Below, piece by piece: positions 38,881 through 50,921 of a stretch of DNA of 64,000 bases. The stretch's first letter is position 1. Each line of letters opens with the position of its first letter. Source of the stretch: Auanema rhodensis (lineage: Eukaryota > Nematoda > Chromadorea > Rhabditida > Rhabditidae); contig OZ059899.1 of NCBI GenBank assembly GCA_964057225.1, positions 7,626,001 to 7,690,000 of the forward strand, read 5' to 3'. A program made the translations under genes and the position numbers. Below the pieces are notes generated by a model that saw only the letters and a list, made by a program, of their open reading frames with translations, made no database searches and was not told the origin of the DNA.

Positions 38881-41800
38881 TTAATCTCTATTTACTTCAA
38901 TCGACAAGCAATTTTTGATTAAATATAAAAGTTTCTTCTCACTCGAATCACAGTCAACAACCTAAACGGCAAGGTTCGAAGTGTAAATGGTAAAAACAAA
39001 TCATACCAACGGATTCAAAGCCATCCTGTTTTTGGCTAAACTATATACCCGCATAAGAAGTTGAGTAACGTCAGCTGATAGTTGAGGAAAAACCTTAAAA
39101 TTAAAATGAATCCTATTATCCAAAGTATTCAATATACCGTATTTATTTCTGATAATGTTGGAACTATTTTCAAGAACAACTGAATATTAATCGAAGCTTC
39201 GCAAAACCTGAAAACATAGATATAACAAATAGAATAGTACATATAATACCGTAATAAAGTATGCAACACATCAAGTATTAATTCTGTAGAAGCACAAGTT
39301 GCAGCGATTCGGTACTGAAATAAATCAACTTTTCACAATAGCAAAGAGTGAAAACCTTTTTAGAAATGTGAATCATTAATGATATAGCAAAGACACGTCT
39401 CTTGATATCAGGAAGCGAAAGCATTTCCTACAATAAATTATATATTTCAAAAAAGCAAAGTTCTTACCAAAAGATAGTCTCTGGCCACAAACATGGAAGG
39501 AACATCTTCTACCAAATGAGGTACCATATGTAGGGGGAAAGTCTAAAATCATAAAATATAAGAAAAGACACAGTAAAAATACCTGGAAGAGAATAAGTTT
39601 CAACATATTCTTGTCCATAATGAATAATTGATGAATATATTCACAAGCAATTTTCCTAACTAATCGCCGCCTTCGTTGAGCTGCGGGATTTTCCTCATCT
39701 TGAAAATAAGTAAATTGTAATAGATCACTTGCATAAAATACCATGCATTCTTTCTGGATCTGAAACCTCAACAAGTAATTGTACAAGCAAGGATCCTCTT
39801 GTGTGATCAAGTGCTATTGATAAAGCATCTCTCTCTTGCCTCTCAGATTCACTAAAAATAATAATAGAAGCTTTGGAATCCAACCATATATATATATACT
39901 GACCCCAAAGAACAATTCGCGGTATGTACACTTCGCATTAGTTGATTTTTGCTGGCAGCAACAAAAAATGAAAGCATTCGAATAAAACAAGAAAAGTGCT
40001 GAGGTGAGCTCAAAATTCGCCTAAATTTCTAAGTATGTATTGAAATTCAAAAATACAAATACCTATCACATCTGAAAAGAAGAGTAGGGTACTCATAGAT
40101 ATCAGATAATTGAACTTCTCCTCTCTTGATGCACTCAACCCAACATATAGAAGATTTCTAAAAGTATACAAAAAATTAAAGAATAATAAGTAAAATTACC
40201 TCATAAAGCATTCTTGGAACAATATTCTCTAATCGACTCCATAGCATTATTACACTATCTACATGAGGCAAGAATGTATCAGAGTCCAAAGAAATAAGAA
40301 AGAGTTCCACAATTGCAGGCAACTGTCGAACCTAGTAAATATTATGTTTTTTAAAAAGAAATAAAAAGTTCATACTAAATCGGATAGAGGTGATGCATCA
40401 AGAATTTTGACCACTTTTCGAATCTCTTTGTCGTGAACCATTCTGACTAACTGAAAAATATATTCGCATACCATTGGTAATGGTTATGTTACTTCTGCTG
40501 ATGTGAAGGGAAGTGAAACACCATTCTTCGGTAATCGAGCAATTTCCACGCTATCTACAGTTGGTAACATATATGGGAATATGTCTGTGGCTAATCGAAT
40601 CTAAAGATTAAAAAAAAGAGTTAAATATATAAAGAAACATTACCAGAGATGTTCTAGCAGCAGAATAATGGCTTCCTCTACACTCAACTATACTCAACAA
40701 GAATCTAATAGGAATTCTGCTGTAAATATCTTCAAAGAAAACCTGAACTTATAATAATTTGAAAGTATCAAATAATATTAAAATACATCAACAGCGCTAA
40801 TTCCTAACTGGTCCAGTTGAGAACGGTACGATAAAAGAAACAAGAGAGTAACAACGCGGGCTGTGAGCAGATTTTCATTAAGAATATCTCCTTCGTACAA
40901 ATCCTAAACGCATCATGATAGAGAAAAGCAAATCAAAAGAATCAACGTACGTCTATGAATTTTCTGCTCAGTCCAGATCGTTTTGCTCTGGCGGATTCAG
41001 CAGCGAATCTATCGACCACTTCAGCAAGAACATTATGAACAGGGACAGAAGATGCAAGAATTTGTTTCTCTAACCAAGGCTACATTAACAAAACGATTAA
41101 TTAAGAATGATGTATTAAGTATACCGCTAAGTCCACATTACACCTGGAAAAAGTGCCAGAGCATAAGAGTTCATGAACCGAATGAATAGGTGATCGACCA
41201 GAAAATTCAGAATTTAAGTTAACACTAACCGGTAGGGAAGCACATCTGTAAAACGGTCCAATAATAACATATTTGTAGAATAATTCAAACCTTATGGCTA
41301 ATTCTGATTCTGACAAGCAAGATGTAAAGAACAGAGTACGAAGAGTTTGAATATGTCTCGGGGGTATTGTTACTTTAGTTTTGAAGGTGCTAAGAAGATA
41401 TGCTTTGAGATAATCAGTTCGTAATCCTGAGAGACAAACACCAACATATACTAGAGTAATTCGAAGGGTTTGCCGATATTCTTTAGTTACTTCCTTGAAT
41501 AAACAAAGTAAACAATAAATTATTATGCATTAACACTCACAGAAGCTAGGTGCTTAAGAAAAGCAACAATCATATCTTCCATTTTATTTGGAGTTATCTG
41601 ATTCTGAGGAGACCTACAAAAATTACCAATATTTGAACTTTCAAGTGTGCTTACGTTGTTAATGAATGAATAGCCAAAAGTGAAGCCAATGCCAACTCCA
41701 AATAAGCATCATTCTCAATATTAAGTCTACATATAAAAGAACACAAAACATTCAGATGTTCAGCAGAAGGTTTCATAGTACAATTCATTTGCAATGTCAT

Positions 41801-42970
41801 CAGACATTGTAATAGAGTCAAATGAGCGTCAGATGTTTTACTTAAACAGAAATAATGAAACTTCTAAAATTCAAAAGGAGAACCCACCTTTCTACTATCG
41901 TTGCAGCCATTTTATACAATTTTTCTTGAAGAACCGTAAGAGTAGGACGATTTGAAGCCTTGGATAAAGACTGAACTAACTGAGTATTCTTATTCCAGGT
42001 TAGCGGAAGAATATAGTTCAAAAGCGTTTGATCAGAGAGATATTGACAAGCAAGACGTACTGATAGCATATAATTAACTAGTTGGAATAGAAAAAATAAT
42101 ACCTGCCAAGAGACAATCTCTTTTTGAACATGACATATCTTGCAGAATTGAAATTTGAATATGAGGACAAAGTTCGAACAACTTTAAATTAACAGTTTAA
42201 CACAATTTATCTGAATCAGCTTACCTGATTGAGCAAAATTGATTTTTGTCTTCCGATTGTGCATTCATCGCTAATTTGTAATCCCATGAGAATGTTAAGA
42301 ACAGGATTTAGTATCTCCGGAGAATTCATTATAATCTGAATTAATCAAATAGTTATTTGAAAACAGTAACAAAATACCGTTGTGATAAGCAGTGGGCCAT
42401 AAGGTAAAGACAGTAATCGTAACGTTGTTTTTCCAACTGGTAAGAATTGTGGGAAATTGATATAAGCTACTGACAAAAGCATAGCAACATCCATGACTTC
42501 ATCTTCATTTATAAATCCAGAAGGAAATTCCTCTTTTGAAGCTAGAAACTCATAATTGTTTAGTCAAAAAGCGTTCACTTACATTCTCCAAAATAACGGA
42601 TAACCATTGAGAGCTTGCTAACATCATCAGCTTTAGCGAAGGGTATATTAAGACCCTCGTCATGTCCAGCTTGAAATTTATCTTCAAGCTCAGAATGATT
42701 CATTCTAATCAAATTCAATATCCTATTTCCTTCTGGAAACTCACTAATTCTAGCGAGTAACTCGGGCTGAAACAAATTATCAAAATATTGAAGATCTAAG
42801 GCATTTTTTACATAATGATCACCAGTGGATGCGGCATGAAAGCAGGATGATATTAGAAATGGCAGAAATAACTTAAGCTCCTCATTTGAAAACTTTTCAA
42901 CGGATTCCCAAAATTGACCATCTTGCAGTGAACAAAACAACGGTGCTAATTTCCCCAAGTTTTGTAGCAT
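38881..42970 (-). CDS. ints-2: Integrator complex subunit 2
   Basis: Nuclear Integrator subunit; the complex cleaves snRNA 3' ends and other nascent RNAs by RNA polymerase II. The mostly helical protein aligns by eye with human INTS2 in several places: NEELKLFLPFLISSCF near the N-terminus, CASLPVSVNLNSEFSGRSPI followed by HSVHELL in the middle, SRIPIRFLLSIVE, and near the C-terminus LFIMDKNMLKLILFQ plus VPSMFVARDYLLEML and RRVFAISLMIHISKK. The start at 42970 sits just after a TTTTTTTTCAG acceptor, suiting trans-splicing. The last exon (38881-38961, ending SIEVNRD) is joined across a 45-base intron (38962-39006); without that intron the frame would stop two codons later. About 20 exons with introns near 45-60 bases. 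It diverges from the lipid phosphatase gene. Confidence 0.9.
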
Positions 42971-43449
42971 TTCTGAAAAAAAAGTTTACAAAGATATCTT
43001 AACTGCAACCGTTCTTTCAAAAACGTATAAAGTAAATAAAAAATTATGAAGTTCACATTTTAAATTGAATATTCTAATTTTCAATATCGCGAAAGATACC
43101 AGAATACAAAACTACTTAATATCACAATTTTTTCAAAAAAGCACATTGTCTTGTGCTCTATAACAATTGACAACGTAATCAGCTTGCATTTATCAGTATT
43201 TTTTGAAGGTATATAGAAATGCATTTTCTAATTAAGCAACGTTTGATAAATTCTATATTAAAAATAAAAATTTTTTATTTTAATGTTGAAAACTATATTC
43301 GATGTATAATTCAAAGGCTTTTTGAAAATAAAGATTGCGCTAAATGCGGACATTGCGTAAAGCCGTTTTAATACTTGTTTAAAGTATAATGTTTATAATT
43401 CTTTTTGATTCTTGTTTCTTTATTTTTTAACAAATCAGTTAATTCAGGA
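42971..43449. promoter_or_regulatory. shared divergent promoter region of ints-2 and lipid phosphatase
   Basis: Only 479 bases separate the two oppositely directed start codons, and both ATGs lie directly downstream of 3' splice acceptors (TTTTTTTTCAG and GTTAATTCAG). The true initiation sites and any outrons must fall in this interval. No TATA box is evident. Confidence 0.55.
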
Positions 43450-44607
43450 ATGGTTTTGAGAAAAGTCACTTTTAGTGGTAGGCTAGGAGCCTTTAATGAT
43501 GGTGAAGATAAACGTAAAATACTTTTGAAAGGCATTATCTGCATGGGTTTAGACATATCAATTACTTTGATTATCACTATTTCAACATTCTATTTGTTTG
43601 TTAAGTACGTGCATTATTATATTTGTTTACGTAAGGTTGTGTTATTATTCAGAAAAGCAGTAGCACCTTATGAGAACGACTTTCCGTGTGGCGATGTTGG
43701 CATTCAGAATCCCTTTAAGCCAAATACTGTGGGATTGAAGCATCTTTTACTGGTCTCGCTTGGTTCTCCTTTTCTTCTTATTTTAGGTGTTGAAGCTTTT
43801 GTATTCTTAAAGTCTGAAGTAAGCGTTTTTTTCTGAAAGGGAAGTTCAATTCAAATTTTAGGGAACAAATAAATTGGCAAAATATTTAACAAGTTCGACA
43901 TTAACTTATTTGAAGTATTTGCTAGTATATGCCATTTGTACATTTGTCATGGAGTTTTTGAAAGTTTCTTTAACTATCACTATTCTTTCATATTTTATAA
44001 TTATAGTGTTCTTTTGGTCGTTTACGTCCTCACTTTGTTGCTGTATGTGAGCCCGATTGGTTAAAAATGGATTGCAAAACTGACCCTAATGCTATTATTC
44101 CAGGTGAAATCCTTTTATTTATTTCTTATTTAAAATATTTTTAGCTTCTGAAGTAATATGCCTAAATCCTGACTTTCACCGTGTTAGAACTGCCAGAACA
44201 TCCTTCCCTTCAGGACATACTGCAGCTGCTGTTTTCTCGTGGTTATTCTACTGTTTTTATCTAATTAGGTATCCTATTTTCAATTGTTTTAAAATTTCAT
44301 TGTTGTTGTTGAAGGATGGCTAGAATAACTCAATCTAGAAGCATTTTGAAATTGCGAAATATCATTTTACCTTTAATGACCTTGTGGACTGCTTTTACTG
44401 CTGTTACTAGAGTTACTGATAATTGGCACCATCCTACGGATGTTTTAGGTTCGGTTTCTTTTATTATGTTGGAAAACGTAATATAATTCAGGTGGATTAG
44501 TACTAGCTCTTGTCTGTTTCATTCCATTTTACTGGGAAACATGGACAACGGCTGAAAAAGTTTACGATAGAAGAATGATTTTCGATAGTAAACAGAAATC
44601 TAAATAA
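43450..44607 (+). CDS. lipid phosphate phosphatase (PAP2 superfamily)
   Basis: Integral membrane phosphatase that removes phosphate from phosphatidic acid and related lipids. 297 residues from seven exons: 43450-43604, 43653-43818, 43862-43963, 44007-44103, 44145-44268, 44315-44448, 44492-44607; the sum is in frame. All three LPP signature motifs are present: KCSFGRLRP (C1), FPSGHTA (C2) and TRVTDNWHHPTDV (C3), containing the catalytic His pair. About six membrane helices are visible (e.g. ICMGLDISITLIITISTFYL, HLLLVSLGSPFLLILGVEAF, YLLVYAICTFVMEFL). The start was chosen because it lies 2 bases after an AATTCAG acceptor; an upstream in-frame ATG at 43405 would be cut off. The next gene begins 0.2 kb downstream on the same strand. 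Confidence 0.94.
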
Positions 44608-44809
44608 TAGAAGTTGCCTTTTTGAATTATATTCTTTTTGAAACCCTAAATTTGAGCCTAATTGTCTCGGCTGTGATTAAATGTTATGAACTGTGATATA
44701 GTTTTATTATAAATAATTTTATACTATTGTTTTTGATTAGTTAGCAGAGGTTTTCATTACCTTCTATTTTTGTTAAAATATAAAGCATTTATCATTTTTT
44801 ATAATATAG

Positions 44810-46180
44810 GGTGTTTCAACATGACCATTTCGAGGAAAGAAGCAGAAAAAGCGTTCCTCGATATTATACAGAAGTATACGATTTGTTTTCAATTATTTCT
44901 AAAAGCTTAAAGAATAGGTTGGATGGAAAAACAGTACCGGAATTTTTGTCATGGGTAACAACATCATTTTCGCTAGATAAAGAAGAAGACAAGCCAAAAT
45001 ATATCAGAGATGCTACTACATCTATGTTGGCTATCGCAGCTCATTTACGTGCGCAGGTTTTTTCTTATAAGGAATAATTACTTAGCTTATGTGTTCAGAT
45101 TCCTTTAAAAGGGTATCTAGAGTCGGAGAAGATTGCATTTCCGAAAGCAGGCTTAGATTCTGACTGTGATGATCGGAACACTGTAATTTTATTTTTATTA
45201 GCCAATACTTCATAAATGATTAAGATTCATGTGGATTGTTTTTTATTTGATGATGAATGTGTTGAAGAGTTTGTAGAAGCTGGTGAATTAAGCAGGTAAA
45301 TATGAATTATGAACATGGACAAAGTTTAGTTTTGCTTCAGGAATTACTGTTTAGATTGTGGTTCGAAGAACACCAAAGCTCTGACATTCATCAGTCATAG
45401 TTTAGCTCCTGCCCAGGTTGAGTTATTTGGAGTAAATGTTAATATGTTTCCTCAATGTTTAGTTGGAATTCATGTTCACAAAATTAGTGCCGCTAATTAA
45501 AGAGAAGGAAGATTTCGAGATTGTTGACATCGGATCTAGATTAGGACCAGTAATTTATTCTGCTCACTTCTACAGGTTATTCAATATTTTCCTGATAAAC
45601 ATGCAGACTTCTTTTTCAGTAATGGTAGATCTCATGTAACTGGAATAGAAATGAATGAAGACCTTTGTAAAATTCAAAGGGAAGTAATTGATGAATTCGG
45701 ATTAAGCGTATGCGTAAGATATTCTATTTACTTAATATTTTTATTTTTAGAACATAGACGTTGTATGTTCAGATGTTAGAAATCAAGAAGATATTATTCG
45801 AAAAGCCAATCTTATTGTTATGAATAATGTTTTTAACTTTTTTATGAGTGAGGCGGAACAGGTAATAATCGATTTTTGGCTGTGATCTATATGAATTTAG
45901 ATTGCCTGCTGGAATTTCTTACGTTCTCACGTCTCTCCAGGGTGTTTGTTGATTCACAATCCTAGTATTCATGAGACAATTGAACATCTTCAACTAGATT
46001 TCCCAATTGAAGAATGGTTAGAGGAGGTTTGAACAAGAAATACAGCTAAATCCATTGCATTGACTTGTTAAGATACCAACTAACCAATTAATAGCAGAAT
46101 TCGCAGGAACAAATGAGGAAGTTTTTGAAGATTGTGCCAACCTTCATTTCTACCGGGTATTACCGTTTAAGGAGTATTAA
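44810..46180 (+). CDS. uncharacterised SAM-methyltransferase-fold protein (5' end incomplete)
   Basis: Predicted Rossmann-fold protein of no family I can name. Exons: 44810-45056, 45099-45182, 45225-45295, 45341-45416, 45463-45575, 45620-45707, 45751-45861, 45901-46026, 46073-46180. The N-terminal part is helical (PRYYTEVYDLFSIISKSLK). A CLDCG motif and the phrase KALTFISHSLAP come next. The fold core is glycine motif FEIVDIGSRLGPVIYSA, acidic strand VTGIEMNEDLC, IDVVCSDVRNQED, and ANLIVMNNVFNFFM. The C-terminus is NLHFYRVLPFKEY. Whether it methylates anything is unknown. No ATG exists in this frame before codon 70 of the first visible exon; the first ATG after the acceptor (44821) is out of frame. 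An upstream start exon or non-ATG start is therefore needed. It may share an operon with the lipid phosphatase. Confidence 0.78.
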
Positions 46181-46579
46181 ACATCTTCTTTATTGTAAAC
46201 AGTTGTTGATGTTGTTATTTGAATATTCATTAAAAATTTTGTTGAGTTATCAAACGGTAAAAGTTCAATTTCTTGTTAAACTAGTTGTTGTTGTTGTTGT
46301 TATGAATATAAGTTCTTTTTTATAAAAAAGTTATTATTATTATTATTACATAATATGAACTCGTATGTAACAAAAGGTCGCAATGAGATTCAATGAATCC
46401 AAGTTTAATAGCTTCAAAACCCGATAAATTCTAAATCGTAATAAGAAACGAATAGGCGTAGGTGAGATTCAACATGAAATATGATATTCAACTTAATTGA
46501 CGGCTTTGGCATGCCGAAGAACAGATCATTCCATAATAAAAAAAGGATAAATACATGACTAAATGTGGAAAGAGCATGG
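46181..46579. other. convergent 3' region
   Basis: About 400 bases between two converging genes, with GTT and ATT trinucleotide runs near 46284-46345 and a small palindromic stem (CGGC...GCCG) near 46500. No gene was seen. Confidence 0.55.
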
Positions 46580-49500
46580 TTACTGCGGTGGTATGAGCCT
46601 TTGTTTTTCAAGTTGTTCTAACTGAGTTGCTTTCTCATAATCCCATCCGGGAGCTTTTTCATCATCTGAAGTTGATTTTGTTCGAGATTTTTCCACAGGC
46701 ATCACCACAATTGTCCTTTCTTTCGATTTATCATTTCTGCAAAAAAAACGAATTGCAGTTATAATTTATTCATAACAGTTTTAATACTTACTCAATGATG
46801 TCATTTTTATGTCTGATAGACCGACCATCACTTCCATATATCTTTGTTGTATTTTGAATTGTTGTAAAAGAAGAAGGAGCACAATAGCTTACATCCTGTA
46901 ACTGACATAGAATTATAACAGTTTCTTTGTGTTCTAAAGATTATTTAAAGAAAGAACATATTTACTTGCTATGTAAATAGAAAAAGTGAATAATTGAAAG
47001 TTTGAATTCATTATAAAAGGTAAAAATATTCGAATGCAATAGCATTAATGAAACTTAAATGGTATCGAAATGCCATTATATTAACGAATACGATGAATTT
47101 TTTTTTCAGAGTTCAATATTACAGTGGAATATTCAGAAAACAATTTTTATATTTGGTTATAACTCTTATGAAAATATGTTTGAAAAAATAATGCAAGCAA
47201 ACATAGCATGACCTACCGGATCTGAACCTAGATGAGCCAGCTTATATAATGATAGACCACATGCTGTCGATAGAATCAACTGACGGCATGATTTCCGAAA
47301 ACGTTTGCCCCATATTATGAAGACCCAAAAGTTGCTGGAGCAATTCAGAACAATCAAAAAGTTGCTAACATCCACAAATAATGAGGCAAGTGGGCTTCGC
47401 ATGAAAGCCTGCTGACCAACTAACTGCAACAGTTTGAGATGAATTGAATTTCTTTAAAATAAAACGAAGAAATTAGACTGTATGCTTAATTGCAAGTAAG
47501 TTAACCATCAACTTTTTTGTTATTAAAAAGCATATTATGTTATAAAGCTTACATGTTCAAGTACGTCGATTACGGTAGGTAGAATATCGGAGATCAAAAA
47601 TTTTGCTATGACAAGTACCAGCATAATATTAGATTTATGTTCTTTTCTTGAATTCATTCTGGAGTTAAGAACAATTAAAATAATAATAAGAAGAAAAGTA
47701 ATGAAAAACCTTGTAGAATGACATTTTTTACTTCTAGCATCAACATCTGTATTAGGAGCACATAGTGATTTTCTAAAAACAAAGTAAAAGGTCAGTAGAA
47801 TACATATATATTTTAAATATTATTATTAATAAAGTTTAATTACCTCTTAGCAATAGCTGTACGTAATGCTAACGATATCCTGAGTGTTAGAGCAAATAAT
47901 AATAAGCAAGGACATAAGGTTACAAATAGCATAGCAAGTATTATATGATAAACAGTCCAATATATTTTATTCTGAAACAGGAAATGCATTAGTAAATTTT
48001 TTGAATTTTGACACGCAATATTCAATAAATATTATATAATTAATTCTTTTCTCTATTTTTTAATGGATAAAGGAAAATTCTTTTCCATTTTCAGCCAATT
48101 GAAAAAGTATCATTTCCATTTTTACAAATGCATGAAACTGACATATGTGACATCAACAGTTACATGACGTAACTGTTGGTGTTGATGATGATTATTTTAA
48201 AATATTTCTACTTTGAAACAATGTTATGATTAATTTAAAATGAGAAAAGTAATCAAAACTGTGTTATTTTCTTTTTATTCCTGTTTAATATTATATACAT
48301 ATGTATGTATAAATATATGTATTATATATTAAGATAGAAACTTACATCAAATAAAGAAGTTCTATCAATTCCAATATTGAGCTCGTTTTGTTGATTAGTG
48401 AATGTTATTACTTCAACCTATATTTATTTATTTATATGTATATGAGAATATATTTATATAATATTACCTCAAAAAATCGTGGTAATGAAAATAAAACAGC
48501 CAATAACGATACTATAACCATGAGTCTTTTCACCCGACTGTAATATAATATGTATTTTTATGAAATTAAAATAATCTTATATTTATTTTTTAATTATTAT
48601 ATATTAAAATATCTATATATCTAATTATTCATATTAAATTTATTTGAAAAGAAAATTCCTTTTTAACTTATAATTACATTTTTTCCCAACAAATGTTGGA
48701 TAAGTTCAAATGATGATGACATTTGCTGAGATGAAAGACTAGCTTCTAAATGTAAAATTTCTCTTGATATTTTACAAAATTTTGTTTAAAATAATTTTTT
48801 TTGAATCTATTGTTAATATTTATAAAGGAACAACATTATTTGAATCATAGAATTAAAATCTATATCTTTACATAGTAAATAATTATTTTTTTTTGTATAA
48901 AAATATTAAAATCTTATCGAAATGAATAATTTTTCTATAATAAAGAATTATTATATCCTATATATATCCTATATATATATATAATAAAGAAATATAAAAA
49001 TAAAAGTACATATAACTTTTTCAGAAAATATTTGTTTTTGCATATTTTTGACTTACATATACAATGTATGTATATATTTTATATATATTTAGATTATATC
49101 TTAAATACATATATAATAGGTTTCTTAGTTTTTTTTCTAAACTTTTCATGTTATGGAGAATAAGTTTAGAAATAATCTAGATTGAAATTTCAAAACAAGC
49201 ACTATTGAGCAGTTCAAATAAATTAAACTGAAGTTCATTAGTATATATCTGCTTCCTCATAAAAATTAACAAAAGTATTACAATTATATACATATTCATC
49301 TATTTATGTACTATTAAATAGTATAAACATCATATGTTATATTTAAAAAAAATTATTTTTACCTCTTTTTTCCAATAGCACGATGCTTTAATGGTTGGCA
49401 TAAAGCCAAATATCTATCTATCGTTAATGTGAGAACAATCCATACAGATCCAGTATGAGTTGTATTAGCAAATGTGTAAACATAAGGATAGATATGTACA

Positions 49501-50154
49501 TATGTACCTAAAAATTGTATTTTTAATTAAATAAATCAATGAATTATTATATTTTTAAATTAAAAAATAAAATAAAATGTAACCTGTCGAGACTAAATGT
49601 CCGAATAGAAGATGTGGCAAGGAATATAGCAAGAAAGCATTAGCTAGCAAAGCTGTTTGCCACATGGTTAAGGTAACCTATAAATGAAAATATAATTAAG
49701 AAATATTTTATATTTAATAGAAACTAAAATATTATAATTTTTTTTTATGAATAACCAAAATTTCATATGTATTTGTTAATATTATATTTTAAAAAAAATA
49801 AACAAGAAAGAAACTGTTGTTTTAACAATTTTGTCTTTCTGGAATATAGAATCTGATTTAAATTAAAAAAAAAAACATAAACATAATTTTTCTTAATTTA
49901 TAATTATACAGTCAAATTCAAATTTTCAATATAATATACAGTCCAATGCTTACCAAATAATACTGAATAGCTGGCGTTCCTCCTCGCTCACATCGTAAGA
50001 ATATGTATATGGAAAACATATTTAATACGATTCCAGTGAAGACGAAAAACGCCGTCAGGTAACCGTTTAATAGATGAGATAGCATCTGGATCAAATAAAT
50101 TAGAATAGAATATCCAGAAAATGAAGTCTGACTATCTTCGGACTGGGCAGCCAT
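46580..50154 (-). CDS. rhodopsin-type GPCR, neuropeptide (FMRFamide-like) receptor class
   Basis: Seven-helix receptor, about 450 residues, in eleven or so exons. The start at 50154 precedes MAAQSEDSQTSF and helix 1 (YLTAFFVFTGIVLNMFSIYI, with the GxxLN pattern). Helix 2 is LLANAFLLYSLPHLLFGHLV. Helix 3 ends in the DRY motif (VWIVLTLTIDRYLALCQPL). Helix 4 is VIVSLLAVLFSLP, helix 5 IILAMLFVTLCPCLLLFALTL, helix 6 IMLVLVIAKFLISDILPTVI. Helix 7 reads FLIVLNCSSNFWVFIIWGKR, so NSSxNF takes the place of the usual NPxxY, as in nematode FRPR/DMSR-like receptors. Introns include one of about 0.8 kb (48541-49370). The C-terminal tail ends EQLEKQRLIPPQ. The ligand is not deducible from sequence; the FMRFamide-receptor label is from helix 3/7 style only. 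Confidence 0.85.
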
Positions 50155-50675
50155 TGCTGCCCGAGGCTATCTGAAAAAAACAAATGATTAAAATCTAAAT
50201 AAGTAATATTACAGATATATTAATATATTTATATTTCATGAATCTTGTTTTTTTTATTTGGAAGAAAGAGTGAAAAAAAAATTAAACAAAATTTAGAAAT
50301 ATAATAATAAAGTTTAATATATAAATTGAATATGAATAAGATTCTAAAAGATTCAAGTAAATAGAAATCAAATTATTAAATGAAAAAAAGTTACTTTTTC
50401 ATATTAAACTACTCGTTTTCACTACATATTACTAGAAAGATTCTCAAGATTTCAAAAAAAAATAAAATTTTTAAAAATAGTTTCGAATAGAAAATAGCTT
50501 CACGTAATGACAAATTTAACATGTATTTATATATTCAGAAAGTCAAATGTTGAATATGATTCTGTGAATTGAACTTGTGTCAAATATGAGCCAAAGGACG
50601 TTGACCTTTTGTTGCCTAAGGGACAAATATTTATAAATAGAAATTAAAGTTTCTCCTTTAAAACGTTTTTCATAA

Positions 50676-50921
50676 ATGACGTCTGCTACTGTTCGAGTTA
50701 ATTCAAATCATATTATTAATAAATTTCTTTATTTAACAATTGTATTGAAAATGATTTCAAACTTAGCAACTTTTGCAAGGATTTTCATGAATGTTTTGAT
50801 AAGCTTCAGTTTAATTAATTTAACGACTAAGCTTATATTTCAAAAAGATATGTGTTTAAATCGGCAATTTGCAACAGAAATAGTGAATGCAATAGAAATT
50901 CAAGTACAAAAACAATATTAA
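50676..50921 (+). CDS. hypothetical 81-codon ORF with upstream TATA-like string
   Basis: ATG-initiated frame (MTSATVRVNSNHIINKF, ending EIQVQKQY) following a TTTATAAATAG string about 45 bases upstream. No signal peptide, domain or relative was recognised, and the mid-region is mildly hydrophobic. It is 0.5 kb from the GPCR start on the opposite strand. A chance frame is quite possible. Confidence 0.2.
   Translation: MTSATVRVNSNHIINKFLYLTIVLKMISNLATFARIFMNVLISFSLINLTTKLIFQKDMCLNRQFATEIVNAIEIQVQKQY

Noticed and set aside
40983-41316. Plus-strand ORF 40983-41189 within the Integrator gene
   Set aside because: It is antisense to well-supported INTS2 exons and explained by their coding sequence.
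43405-43449. Upstream in-frame ATG for the lipid phosphatase
   Set aside because: A 3' splice acceptor lies between it and the chosen ATG, and the extra residues (MILVSLFFNKSVNSG) do not fit the family N-terminus.
44810-46180. DOT1-type histone methyltransferase
   Set aside because: A first impression from the Rossmann core; the spliced protein lacks DOT1 signature blocks and carries a different CLDCG-containing region.
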